A DNA stretch of 7,239 nucleotides from Bacteroidota bacterium (GCA_027021285.1 JALUUP010000454.1:1-7239); one strand, 5' to 3'. Shown: positions 1 through 6,980, counted from the stretch's first letter. The notes: generated by a model not told the origin, from the sequence alone. Program-made: numbers and translations.

Positions 1-1550
1 AGCACGCGCTCCAACCTTCGGTCGGCCTCGTCGGTGCCGTCGGCAACGATCACCATACCGGCGTGCAGGCTGTACCCCATTCCCACACCTCCGCCGTGGT
101 GGTACGAGACCCAGGTTGCGCCCCCGACGGCGTTGAGCATGGCGTTCAGGATCGGCCAATCGGCTATGGCGTCGCTGCCGTCCTTCATTCCTTCCGTCTC
201 GCGGTTCGGCGAAGCGACGGATCCGCAATCGAGGTGGTCCCTGCCGATAACAATCGGCGCTTTGATTTCTCCCTTTCTCACCAGGTCGTTGAACACGAGA
301 CCCATCTTGGCACGTTCGCCGTAACCGAGCCAGCATATCCTGGAAGGCAATCCCTGGAAGGCCACCTGGTCCTGCGCTTTCTTGATCCAGTTGACGAGTT
401 GCGCGTTCTCCGGAAACGTCTCGATGACCGCCCGGTCCGTGCGATAGATGTCTTCCGGATTTCCGGACAGGGCGACCCAGCGAAACGGCCCCTTCCCGTC
501 GCAGAACAGCGGCCTGATGTAGGCAGGAACGAACCCGGGGAAATCGAACGCGTTTTCCAGTCCGCTGGATTTCGCTTCGCCGCGGATATTGTTCCCGTAA
601 TCAAACGTCACAGCTCCAGCTTTGTGCATATCGAGCATGGCCCGGACGTGAACGACAATACTTTCCTTCGCCCGCTTGATGTATTCATCCGGATTCGAAG
701 CGCGGAGTTCGTACGCTTCTTGCAACGGCATACCCATGGGCACATAGCCGTTCAACGTGTCGTGGGCGGAAGTCTGGTCGGTCAAAACGTCGGGAACGAT
801 GCCGCGGCGAACCATTTCCGGCAACACCTCGGCGGCGTTGCCGAGAAGACCGACTGAAAGCGCCCGCCGGTTTTCTTTCGCTTCCATGACCAGGGCAACG
901 GCCTCGTCCAGGTTTTCGGTGGCCTTGTCCAGGTACCGCGTTTCCAGCCGACGCTGGATGCGATCCGGATCGACCTCGATGATGAGACAGGCGGCGCCGT
1001 TCATGGTCGCGGCCAGCGGCTGGGCTCCTCCCATTCCGCCAAGACCGGCGGAAAGGAGGAACTTCCCTGCCAGCGAGTCTCCAAAGTGTTTCGACGCGCA
1101 GGCGGCAAACGTTTCGTACGTCCCCTGGAGGATCCCCTGGGTGCCGATGTAGATCCACGAACCGGCGGTCATCTGCCCGTACATGATCAGTCCCAACCTG
1201 TCGAGCTCGTAGAAATGCTCCCACGTCGCCCATTTCGGCACGAGGTTGGAATTGGCGATGAGCACCCTTGGGGCGTCGGGATGCGTTTTGAAGATACCCA
1301 CGGGCTTGCCCGATTGAACAAGCAGGGTTTCGTCGTTTTCAAGTTCCTTCAACGACTGCACGATAGCCGCGTAGGCGTCCCAGTTACGGGCGGCTTTGCC
1401 GTAGCCGCCGTAGATGATAAGCTCCTGTGGCTTTTCGGCCACTTCGGGATCGAGATTGTTCATCAGCATCCGCATGGCCGCTTCCTGCTGCCATCCCTTG
1501 CAGGAAATACGTGCGCCCCGCGGAGCGTGAATTTCGTGTGCTTCAGTCAT
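1..1550 (-). CDS. hutU: Urocanate hydratase (urocanase), C-terminus cut by window edge
   Basis: Urocanase performs the second step of histidine degradation in the cytoplasm, converting urocanate to 4-imidazolone-5-propanoate with a tightly bound NAD+. I translated the minus strand from the ATG at 1550-1548 and it stays open for 516 codons to the window edge; bacterial urocanases are about 550-560 residues, so roughly 40 C-terminal residues lie outside. Family hallmarks are seen in order: LIIYGGYGKAARNW (residues 44-57), the glycine-rich NAD-site segment GLGGMGGAQPLAATM (169-183), the signature FQGLPSRICWLGYGERA with the active-site cysteine at residue 406 (codon 333-335), and TWVSYHHGGGVGMG (479-492). 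No frameshift or stop was found. The start fits the usual N-terminus (APRG, then CKGWQQEAAMRMLMNNLDP), although no clear Shine-Dalgarno precedes it. It lies 74 bp downstream of the GH18 gene; no other hut gene is visible in the window, and the flank beyond position 1 is unseen. Identification is secure. Confidence 0.97.
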   Translation of the reverse strand, partial: MTEAHEIHAPRGARISCKGWQQEAAMRMLMNNLDPEVAEKPQELIIYGGYGKAARNWDAYAAIVQSLKELENDETLLVQSGKPVGIFKTHPDAPRVLIANSNLVPKWATWEHFYELDRLGLIMYGQMTAGSWIYIGTQGILQGTYETFAACASKHFGDSLAGKFLLSAGLGGMGGAQPLAATMNGAACLIIEVDPDRIQRRLETRYLDKATENLDEAVALVMEAKENRRALSVGLLGNAAEVLPEMVRRGIVPDVLTDQTSAHDTLNGYVPMGMPLQEAYELRASNPDEYIKRAKESIVVHVRAMLDMHKAGAVTFDYGNNIRGEAKSSGLENAFDFPGFVPAYIRPLFCDGKGPFRWVALSGNPEDIYRTDRAVIETFPENAQLVNWIKKAQDQVAFQGLPSRICWLGYGERAKMGLVFNDLVRKGEIKAPIVIGRDHLDCGSVASPNRETEGMKDGSDAIADWPILNAMLNAVGGATWVSYHHGGGVGMGYSLHAGMVIVADGTDEADRRLERV

Positions 1551-1576
1551 GATAATGTGTGTGCTTGAATGAACAT
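1547..1576 (-). other. Possible 9-codon leader ORF overlapping the hutU start
   Basis: An ATG at 1576-1574 opens a 9-codon frame (MFIQAHTLS) whose TGA overlaps the hutU ATG as ATGA. This arrangement can couple translation of two genes. There is no Shine-Dalgarno in front of it and only one histidine codon, so it does not look like a histidine attenuator. It may well be chance. Confidence 0.12.
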
Positions 1577-1600
1577 GCGAATGTATTTCTTGAGTCAGGC

Positions 1601-1625
1601 AATCCGCGCGGGAACGCGCCGGATT
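1601..1625 (-). terminator. GC-rich inverted repeat at the end of the GH18 gene
   Basis: The arms AATCCGCGCG (1601-1610) and CGCGCCGGATT (1615-1625) pair over about 10 bp with one bulged base, around the 4-base spacer GGAA. On the minus strand the hairpin begins at the third base of the GH18 stop codon (TGA, 1627-1625). No U-run follows it (the RNA continues GCCUGACUCAAG), so it is not a textbook intrinsic terminator. It could be a weak terminator, a 3'-end stabiliser separating GH18 from hutU expression, or a protein site. Confidence 0.35.
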
Positions 1626-3076
1626 CATGGCAGACCGTGTATCACTTTTCCCGTGCGAACCACGTTGCCCAGATGAAGTTTGTAAAATAGTATCCCGCGA
1701 GGGAACCGTCCCGCCTGGACGCGCTTCACGTAAACGCGTCCGGTCCCCACCAGCTCTTTCCACCGATAGATGATTCGCCCGTAGGAATCGACGATCTCGC
1801 CCGCGAGCTCTTCGCGTTCGGATTTCCATCCCTTGATAACAAAGGAAAAGAAGTCGCGGTACGGGTTTGGATAGACGGCAACAACAGGAGTTGACGGCGC
1901 ATTTTCGCCACTGGCAACCGAGTTCGGAATCAGGAACATGGACCTGAGCAGATCCCAAAGCTCTGTGCGGCCTGCATCGTAGCCAAGCGCCCACATTCCC
2001 ACACCGGCAAGACCTTCTCCCAGAGCAAAGCGGTACTTTGCCTCCAGCGACAACTCGTCGTCGTACCATAACTGTCGCCAGGAACCAGCGACCTGGTATG
2101 GACTCCAGGCCGAAACAAAGAGCGAGTCGAATCGGCGCCCCTTGTCCGCGGCAATTTCCACAGCGCGGCTGAACGTCCGCGCGGTGGCGCGTCCCGAGGT
2201 CGCCGCCTGGCGGACGCCGGACGTTACCGGCCAGTCCAGGCCGTAGTAGGGAAGCCCCAGCACGATTTTCCCCGCCGGAACACCGGATCGAAGGTACCAC
2301 GCAACCGTCTTGGCAAGATTGAAATTCCCTCCATCGAGAGGAGCGACGGGGCCGGCTTTCTGCGAGCCGGACCAGTAGTAATTGTATCCCATGATAAAGA
2401 ACAAGTCGATGTACGGTGCCAGGCGCCGCAAATCCCATGAACCACTCCAATCCACGGCGGGGACAGCGGCGGCCACCTCTGCCCTGGGGACGGCCGCACG
2501 AAGACGTTGAGACAGATCCTTGAAAAACGTGACGAGGTTCCCTCTTTGCGACACCGGAACCGATTCGAAATCAATGTTGACGCCGTCCGCCTGGCGCCGC
2601 TGTACCAGACGAACGAGGTTGGCGATGAGCGTGTCGCGTGCCGCAGGATTAGAGAGCAGGGTAGTGTTGGCCTGCGAACCGAAATTTGTAACGCAGAGAT
2701 GCACCCGTGTCTTTCCCGCCTGGGCTCTGGCTAACAGGGGCGACGTAAGCCAGTCGTGCAGCTTGTTCGGCAAACCGGTGAGCGGATTCACTTCGTAGGA
2801 AAAATATGCAACATGGGACAGGACACGGAAATCATACTCATCGATGACTGCATCGGGAATCCAATACGGATGGTACCCGTACACGACAACTTTCGTCTTG
2901 TAAACAGCTTTCGGAAACGAAAGCGAAACACGTGCGGATACACCGATATCCGGGTGATCCCTGGATTGCAGTTCATGCGGCCCGGGTCTTTCCTGGCCAG
3001 AAGTCATCACGGGCGTCATGAGAACGCAGGCGAGGACAATTGCACACCGTTTTAACAGCGGAAGCTTCGTCTTCAT
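1625..3076 (-). CDS. Secreted GH18-family glycoside hydrolase with T9SS sorting domain
   Basis: GH18 enzymes cleave N-acetylglucosamine-containing glycans such as chitin, N-glycans or peptidoglycan by substrate-assisted catalysis. The 483-residue product starts with a signal peptide (basic MKTKLPLLKR, hydrophobic stretch to about residue 25, probable cleavage near TSG|QE). The barrel begins at VVVYGYHPYW (about 63-72) and carries DGVNIDFE (164-171), with E171 as probable general acid and D169 preserved. The fourth motif position is Asn rather than the Asp of classical chitinases, as in the YaaH/spore-hydrolase-like GH18 group. IMGYNYYW (228-235), GLPYYGLDWP (274-283) and GMWALGYD (360-367) are further GH18 segments. 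Residues about 396-483 form a Por C-terminal sorting domain (VYPNPYRDFFSF, VDSYGRII, FPRGILFYKLHLG, TGKVI), indicating outer-membrane passage by type 9 secretion. The ATG lies 25 bp after the eIF2B-like gene and has no strong Shine-Dalgarno. The fold and export route are firm; the substrate is not known. Confidence 0.92.
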   Translation of the reverse strand: MKTKLPLLKRCAIVLACVLMTPVMTSGQERPGPHELQSRDHPDIGVSARVSLSFPKAVYKTKVVVYGYHPYWIPDAVIDEYDFRVLSHVAYFSYEVNPLTGLPNKLHDWLTSPLLARAQAGKTRVHLCVTNFGSQANTTLLSNPAARDTLIANLVRLVQRRQADGVNIDFESVPVSQRGNLVTFFKDLSQRLRAAVPRAEVAAAVPAVDWSGSWDLRRLAPYIDLFFIMGYNYYWSGSQKAGPVAPLDGGNFNLAKTVAWYLRSGVPAGKIVLGLPYYGLDWPVTSGVRQAATSGRATARTFSRAVEIAADKGRRFDSLFVSAWSPYQVAGSWRQLWYDDELSLEAKYRFALGEGLAGVGMWALGYDAGRTELWDLLRSMFLIPNSVASGENAPSTPVVAVYPNPYRDFFSFVIKGWKSEREELAGEIVDSYGRIIYRWKELVGTGRVYVKRVQAGRFPRGILFYKLHLGNVVRTGKVIHGLP

Positions 3077-3101
3077 GTTTGTTTCTGCAACATAAAGTCG
3101 C

Positions 3102-3962
3102 TCACGACTCGACTGAGATCAGCTTGTCGATTGCATCGGGAGCGGCGATGCCGTTCTCGGTAATGAACCTGCTCACAAGCGAGATCGGCGTCCAGTCGAA
3201 ATAAACATTGATCACCTTGAACGCATCCTTCCTGCTTTTTTCTATGACCTCGCTTTCCGGGTGTTCTTCCAGGGGGATTTCGTCCCTTTGGTGGGGCGAG
3301 AACTTCAGTGAATCCGTAAGCACGTAGAGCGGTACATCGAACTCCCGGCAACATACGGCCAGGGGCAGTGTACCGGTTTTATTCAGGAGGAAGGAATCGG
3401 AAGAAATGCCATCCGCTCCGATGATAGCACAATCGACCTGTTGAACAAGCTCTCCTACCGCAGCATCCACAGCCAGCGTACATGGAATGCCCCATAACGC
3501 GCAATCCCTGACGGTCTTGACACCTTCCAACAGCGGCCTTGATTCCAACACGTAGAGATGTGATATTTTCCCCGCTTCATGCGCGTTGCGCAACGCTCCG
3601 ACCACCGTACTGCTCCGGCTGAATGTCAATACTTTCACCGGCTCTTTCAACACATTAAGAAAGTTGCGGGCGATGGCTTTTTCCGAATCATCGAGGATCT
3701 GTTGCAGTGACGCAATAAATTCCAGCGCATCAGTGGTCTTCTTCGGATCACGGGCAAGGGGAAGGAGATCACGTTGCAACGTATTGACCACGGCGTGAAG
3801 CGAGGGCATACTGAGTTGATAGTTCTGCAGGTAGGCCAGTCCATCTTCGATTGTCCCCGGTTGGCCCGCCAGGACAAGCGATTCCACAATACCCAGCATA
3901 CGTTGGATCAATTCCGTAGCGCCGGACGTGGAATCGTGAGCTAGTTCATGAAATTGTTGCAT
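3102..3962 (-). CDS. eIF2B alpha/beta/delta-like protein (IF-2B family), isomerase cysteine missing
   Basis: This 286-residue cytoplasmic protein belongs to the family that includes eIF2B regulatory subunits, archaeal ribose-1,5-bisphosphate isomerase and methylthioribose-1-phosphate isomerase (MtnA). An N-terminal helical part (about 1-105, with DSTSGATELI at 10-19) precedes a Rossmann-like domain carrying VLTFSRSSTVVGAL (111-124), LESRPLLEG (139-147), VDAAVGELV (165-173), IIGADGISSD (180-189), NKTGTLPLAV (194-203) and YFDWTP (254-259). The catalytic Asp of the isomerases is kept (D184). The catalytic Cys, expected in the TFSRSS segment by comparison with THCNSS of ribose-1,5-bisphosphate isomerase, is Ser115. 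The protein may therefore be a non-isomerase binding protein like eIF2B alpha, or act differently. The start is firm: TGA is in frame immediately before the ATG, and GGAGA (3967-3971) sits 4 bases upstream. It heads the minus-strand gene run. The family is confident; the function is unknown. Confidence 0.85.
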   Translation of the reverse strand: MQQFHELAHDSTSGATELIQRMLGIVESLVLAGQPGTIEDGLAYLQNYQLSMPSLHAVVNTLQRDLLPLARDPKKTTDALEFIASLQQILDDSEKAIARNFLNVLKEPVKVLTFSRSSTVVGALRNAHEAGKISHLYVLESRPLLEGVKTVRDCALWGIPCTLAVDAAVGELVQQVDCAIIGADGISSDSFLLNKTGTLPLAVCCREFDVPLYVLTDSLKFSPHQRDEIPLEEHPESEVIEKSRKDAFKVINVYFDWTPISLVSRFITENGIAAPDAIDKLISVES

Positions 3963-3966
3963 TCAG

Positions 3967-3971
3967 TCTCC
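3967..3971 (-). promoter_or_regulatory. Shine-Dalgarno of the eIF2B-like gene
   Basis: GGAGA on the minus strand lies 4 bases before the ATG at 3962. With the in-frame TGA immediately ahead of that ATG, it fixes the start. Confidence 0.6.
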
Positions 3972-3988
3972 ATCTAGATTCATACCGA

Positions 3989-4017
3989 AATGTAGGTTAC
4001 ACCACATCCAGAATCAA
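3989..4017 (-). promoter_or_regulatory. Candidate sigma70-type promoter for the eIF2B-GH18(-hutU) run
   Basis: Read on the minus strand, TTGATT (4017-4012) and TACATT (3994-3989) are separated by exactly 17 bases, each matching four of six consensus positions. Transcription would start near 3982, about 20 bases before the ATG at 3962. It is the best match I could find in this intergenic stretch, but four-of-six matches are common by chance and Bacteroidota promoters can differ from this consensus. Confidence 0.3.
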
Positions 4018-4027
4018 CTACGACGAC

Positions 4028-4046
4028 CACCGGAACAAAGCCGGTG
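4028..4046. repeat. Short dyad in the divergent intergenic region
   Basis: CACCGG (4028-4033) and CCGGTG (4041-4046) are perfect inverted repeats around the 7-base spacer AACAAAG. The dyad sits between the two divergent genes, just upstream of the candidate minus-strand promoter. Its place would suit an operator for a dimeric regulator; a 6-bp stem is short and may be chance. An AT-rich run follows (AGAATATTTAATT). Confidence 0.3.
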
Positions 4047-4116
4047 ATTTCAGAATATTTAATTGCATGTCACTGCTCCAGACAGTAATTTCTATCGACT
4101 ATACTTGTCCCGTATC

Positions 4117-5265
4117 ATGAATCGGCCAACGCTTATGCAACGCTCTCTCATTCTTCCCGCCATCATCGTCGCCCTCGCGATTTTCAGCCATGTTTCATCC
4201 GCCCAGCTCCATTTCGGCATCGAACCGTACTGCATGAAATCGAATGCGCTGCCGCAAAAATCAGTAAAGGCCAGCCTTCTTTACGATGCTCTCCAAGAAT
4301 ACGAACAGGGAGCGAATGGAGAACTGATCTGCCTTCAACCCGGCGCGAAAAACTCCGGCTCCGGATTTGAAGCGGATTTTGATGACGATGGGAGCACGGA
4401 GTTATTCCTGCTCTACCACAGCGGTCCGGATGAGGCAGGGTGCAACGCCCTGATTCTTGCTGCCGAAGAATCCGGCACCCGGTACACTTTCAAGGACGGG
4501 TTCAAAGTCATGCCGGGAAAAGCGCGCATGCGTCCCATGAAGAACCTTGACAAGGGCATCCAGATGTACGTGGAAGGAGATTATTCCCTCCCCGACGGGG
4601 CCAAGGAATCCAAAGGCTCAATTTTTGCCGTCGTACGGGGAACACTCATGCCACTCATATCATGGGTCCAGAAAGACGGCCAACGAGACGGCAAGCGGGT
4701 TGTCACTCGCGCCCAGGTAGGATTCGCCGACCTGAACTTCGACGACAAAAACGAGATGTACGTAACGTACCGTGTTTACGAACCCGGCGCGGGTTCCATT
4801 TCCAAGAAAAACATGGTGGAACGATATACACTCGTACTGGACTTCGTGGCGGAACACATGCGCTATGTCATTTACGACTCGATCGGCTATGACAAGGTCA
4901 AAGAGGCCGCAGCGTTAACCAGCCAGGGACGCCGCAAACTGTATTCCGAAAAAACCAGGGACCAGGGTATCATCGATCTGACGAACGCGATCGAGATCGA
5001 TCCCATGCAGAACGACGCGCGCCTGATTCTTGGACGCCATCTCCTGAACACCGGCAAGTACGGCGACGCCGAGAATATTCTCAAGGAAGGCATCGCCATC
5101 GAACCTACACGCGCGGATCTATACGAAGCGCTGGGCAACGTGTACATCAAGCTCAACGTGCTGGATAAAGCCCTGGCAAATTTCCGCCGGTACCTGGAAT
5201 TGAACCCGCGTTCCAAGATCAGGAAAAGCATCGAACGAAAAATCAAACAGATAACCGTTTACTGA
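4117..5265 (+). CDS. Exported protein with FG-GAP-like acidic loops and C-terminal TPR repeats
   Basis: I do not recognise a named gene. From the ATG at 4117 the product has 382 residues. The first about 29 are a signal peptide (hydrophobic LILPAIIVALAIF, cleavage probably SSA|QL), with no lipobox cysteine at the cleavage site, so the mature protein is periplasmic or exported. A middle domain (about 30-255) holds two similar acidic segments, EADFDDDGSTELFLLYH (85-101) and GFADLNFDDKNEMYVTY (202-218). They resemble the Asp-rich, possibly calcium-binding loops of FG-GAP/VCBS blades. Residues about 264-365 form three TPR-type helix pairs (LTNAIEIDP, AENILKEGIAIEP, ALANFRRYLELNP), normally a protein-binding scaffold. 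The frame extends upstream to a TTG at 4063, but that adds residues ahead of a good signal peptide. The ATG at 4135 is also possible. No Shine-Dalgarno precedes any of them. The SPOR gene starts 28 bp after the stop, suggesting an operon and possibly a shared envelope role. Confidence 0.8.
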   Translation: MNRPTLMQRSLILPAIIVALAIFSHVSSAQLHFGIEPYCMKSNALPQKSVKASLLYDALQEYEQGANGELICLQPGAKNSGSGFEADFDDDGSTELFLLYHSGPDEAGCNALILAAEESGTRYTFKDGFKVMPGKARMRPMKNLDKGIQMYVEGDYSLPDGAKESKGSIFAVVRGTLMPLISWVQKDGQRDGKRVVTRAQVGFADLNFDDKNEMYVTYRVYEPGAGSISKKNMVERYTLVLDFVAEHMRYVIYDSIGYDKVKEAAALTSQGRRKLYSEKTRDQGIIDLTNAIEIDPMQNDARLILGRHLLNTGKYGDAENILKEGIAIEPTRADLYEALGNVYIKLNVLDKALANFRRYLELNPRSKIRKSIERKIKQITVY

Positions 5266-5293
5266 TTCGCCAACAGCATACGGAATAGAGACC

Positions 5294-6952
5294 GTGCCGA
5301 AGTTCAATCTCGCCGGAGACGAAAAACCAAAATACCGAAAGCCGGTACCGGGGAGCCTGGCCGCTCCTTCTCTTCCACCAGAAAAAGAAAAGGGAGACGA
5401 GGCGGAGGAAGAGCACATACCCCAGGACGTCTTCAAACCGCTCCATCCTTTGGAATCGCCCGACCTGCGGCATGATCCTGCGGACCTCGATCCGTTCTCG
5501 CTACCCATTCCCGAAAAACGCGCCCCGCGAGGCCCTTCGACGGAGAAAAAACCCAAGGGACCCGCAAAGCAAGCGGAGGGCAAAAAACACGTTCCCGAAA
5601 AAGAGAAACCTCCTGCGCACGACACACCATCGCCCGGTGCATCCGAAAAAGACAGCGGAGCCCGCATACGTATTTCCGAGCCCGAAGAATCCCCTGTCGA
5701 TCCCGGATCACGCGACCCTTTTTCCGACCCGGAATCTCTCCGGGCAGAGATTGTAAAAGAAGTGGCGGGCGCAAAAACAGACATCAAACCGGAAAAATCC
5801 GCGTCCCCGTCCGAGCCGCGTGCAACCTCTTCCCTCGCTTCGGGAGCCGGTGATGCTGACGGCGCCGGTCCGGAAGAAACCCCGCTTCCGGAGATCGATG
5901 AAAACCTGGAACGGATGTCGGATTTCGAGGTCGAACAACCGATCGAATCCGTCGTCGAACCTCACGGGGAAATAGAACCGCCGGCACAAGCGCTGGAAGA
6001 ACAGGCAGCGGAGGAAACGGATAAAACCGAAGAGGGTAACGCCGGAGGAACATTGGATCTCGCGGAGGAAAAGCCTCCGGATTCCAGCACGGGCAATGAA
6101 GAAGTGCCCGAGGAAGAAATACCGGAAGAGATTGCAGCCATCCAGGAAATCAAGGAAGAGCAGCGCTCCCGTTCACGTTTTACCTGGTTCTGGATTATCC
6201 TCATCCTGCTTGCAGTCTTGCTGGTGACGACCTGGTACGTGGGCTGGCTGCCCAAAGCATACACGTATATCAGTTCCCTGCTCGAAACGCAAAAGACGGA
6301 AAGAGCGCCGACGCCCGGAACCACGGAGACAGCATCAAAAACCACGGCGGCATCCGCAGAATCACCGTACGAATACTACCTCCAGGTCAGCTCGTGGAGA
6401 GAGATGAAAAACGCGGAGAAACAAAAGGAGGCTCTTGCGTCCCAGGGTTTTCCCGCCGTCGTGGAAAGTCACTTCGTCGAATCGAAGGGCGCCACGTATT
6501 ATCGAGTGCGATTGGGTCCGCTGGAGTCCCGCGGACAGGCGCTGGAACTGAAAGCGAAACTTGGAGCTGCTGTTCCCTCCGAAGCGTTCGTGGACAGCGT
6601 TCTCAAACCCGGTCACTCGCCTCCCCTGCCACGCCCGGTGCAAACCAGGCCCGCGGGCGCACGTACGAAGGACGAAACGGGTACGTACATACCTAAACAC
6701 ATCTCAGAACCAGGCCGCGGTTGGGCAATTTCCGTGGGCGCATATTCAAACCCCCGGACGGCAGACCGCGAGGCAGAGAAACTTCAACGGGATGGAGGTC
6801 TCCCGGCTTTCATTTCCGTCACTCGACGAGATGGTGAAGAATGGTACCGGGTACAAGTCGGCCCCTTCGAAAAGGAAGACGACGCAAAACGGTATCTTCA
6901 GCTCGTGCGTGTGACCTACAACGTCGATGCATACATACGCCGCTTGCGTTAA
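5294..6952 (+). CDS. Single-pass membrane protein with two C-terminal SPOR domains
   Basis: The 552-residue product divides into three parts. Residues 1-about 293 are rich in Pro, Glu, Lys and Ser without a visible fold, probably disordered and cytoplasmic. Residues about 296-318 (FTWFWIILILLAVLLVTTWY) form one transmembrane helix, preceded by a basic RSRSR that favours an N-in topology. The rest lies in the periplasm and carries two SPOR domains, about 358-437 (YYLQVSSWREMKNAEKQ, TYYRVRLGPLESRGQA) and 474-551 (GWAISVGAYSNPRTADRE, EWYRVQVGPFEKEDDAKRY). SPOR domains bind septal peptidoglycan stripped of stem peptides, so a role in division or envelope maintenance is likely, as in the FtsN/DamX style. 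Most SPOR proteins have one such domain. I take the GTG at 5294 as start: it follows the purine-rich GGAATAGAG (5282-5290) and lies 28 bp after the TPR gene. An internal ATG would remove much of the acidic region. Domains are secure; the exact function is inferred. Confidence 0.88.
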   Translation: MPKFNLAGDEKPKYRKPVPGSLAAPSLPPEKEKGDEAEEEHIPQDVFKPLHPLESPDLRHDPADLDPFSLPIPEKRAPRGPSTEKKPKGPAKQAEGKKHVPEKEKPPAHDTPSPGASEKDSGARIRISEPEESPVDPGSRDPFSDPESLRAEIVKEVAGAKTDIKPEKSASPSEPRATSSLASGAGDADGAGPEETPLPEIDENLERMSDFEVEQPIESVVEPHGEIEPPAQALEEQAAEETDKTEEGNAGGTLDLAEEKPPDSSTGNEEVPEEEIPEEIAAIQEIKEEQRSRSRFTWFWIILILLAVLLVTTWYVGWLPKAYTYISSLLETQKTERAPTPGTTETASKTTAASAESPYEYYLQVSSWREMKNAEKQKEALASQGFPAVVESHFVESKGATYYRVRLGPLESRGQALELKAKLGAAVPSEAFVDSVLKPGHSPPLPRPVQTRPAGARTKDETGTYIPKHISEPGRGWAISVGAYSNPRTADREAEKLQRDGGLPAFISVTRRDGEEWYRVQVGPFEKEDDAKRYLQLVRVTYNVDAYIRRLR

Positions 6953-6980
6953 CATCACTGTCCGAATCGGCACCTTAGAA

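Noticed and set aside
63..857. Long plus-strand open frame (264 codons) opposite hutU
   Set aside because: It is the exact antisense of urocanase codons, which carry clear family motifs, and its translation shows no recognisable domain.
685..1233. 182-codon minus-strand frame inside hutU
   Set aside because: It is a shifted reading of the same strand; the correct frame gives GLGGMGGAQPLAATM at this place.
1661..1672. Reading the GH18 protein as a lipoprotein through Cys11 or Cys17
   Set aside because: The cysteines fall at the start or in the middle of the hydrophobic stretch, with poor lipobox residues; the T9SS domain fits ordinary signal peptidase cleavage.
3102..3962. Calling the eIF2B-like gene ribose-1,5-bisphosphate isomerase or mtnA
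   Set aside because: The catalytic cysteine appears to be absent, and no RuBisCO, AMP phosphorylase or methionine-salvage gene is nearby.
4100..4107. TATACTTG as a -10/-7 promoter element for the TPR gene
   Set aside because: It resembles both sigma70 and Bacteroidota elements, but I found no matching -35/-33 box at a proper distance, and the leader before 4117 would be only a few bases.
4063..4116. TTG start extending the TPR protein by 18 residues
   Set aside because: No Shine-Dalgarno, and the extension would bury the signal peptide; ATG at 4117 (or 4135) gives a normal exported N-terminus.
5119..5787. 222-codon minus-strand frame opposite the TPR/SPOR genes
   Set aside because: Ser/Gly-rich antisense shadow of a low-complexity Pro/Glu/Lys region, with no domain or start signal.
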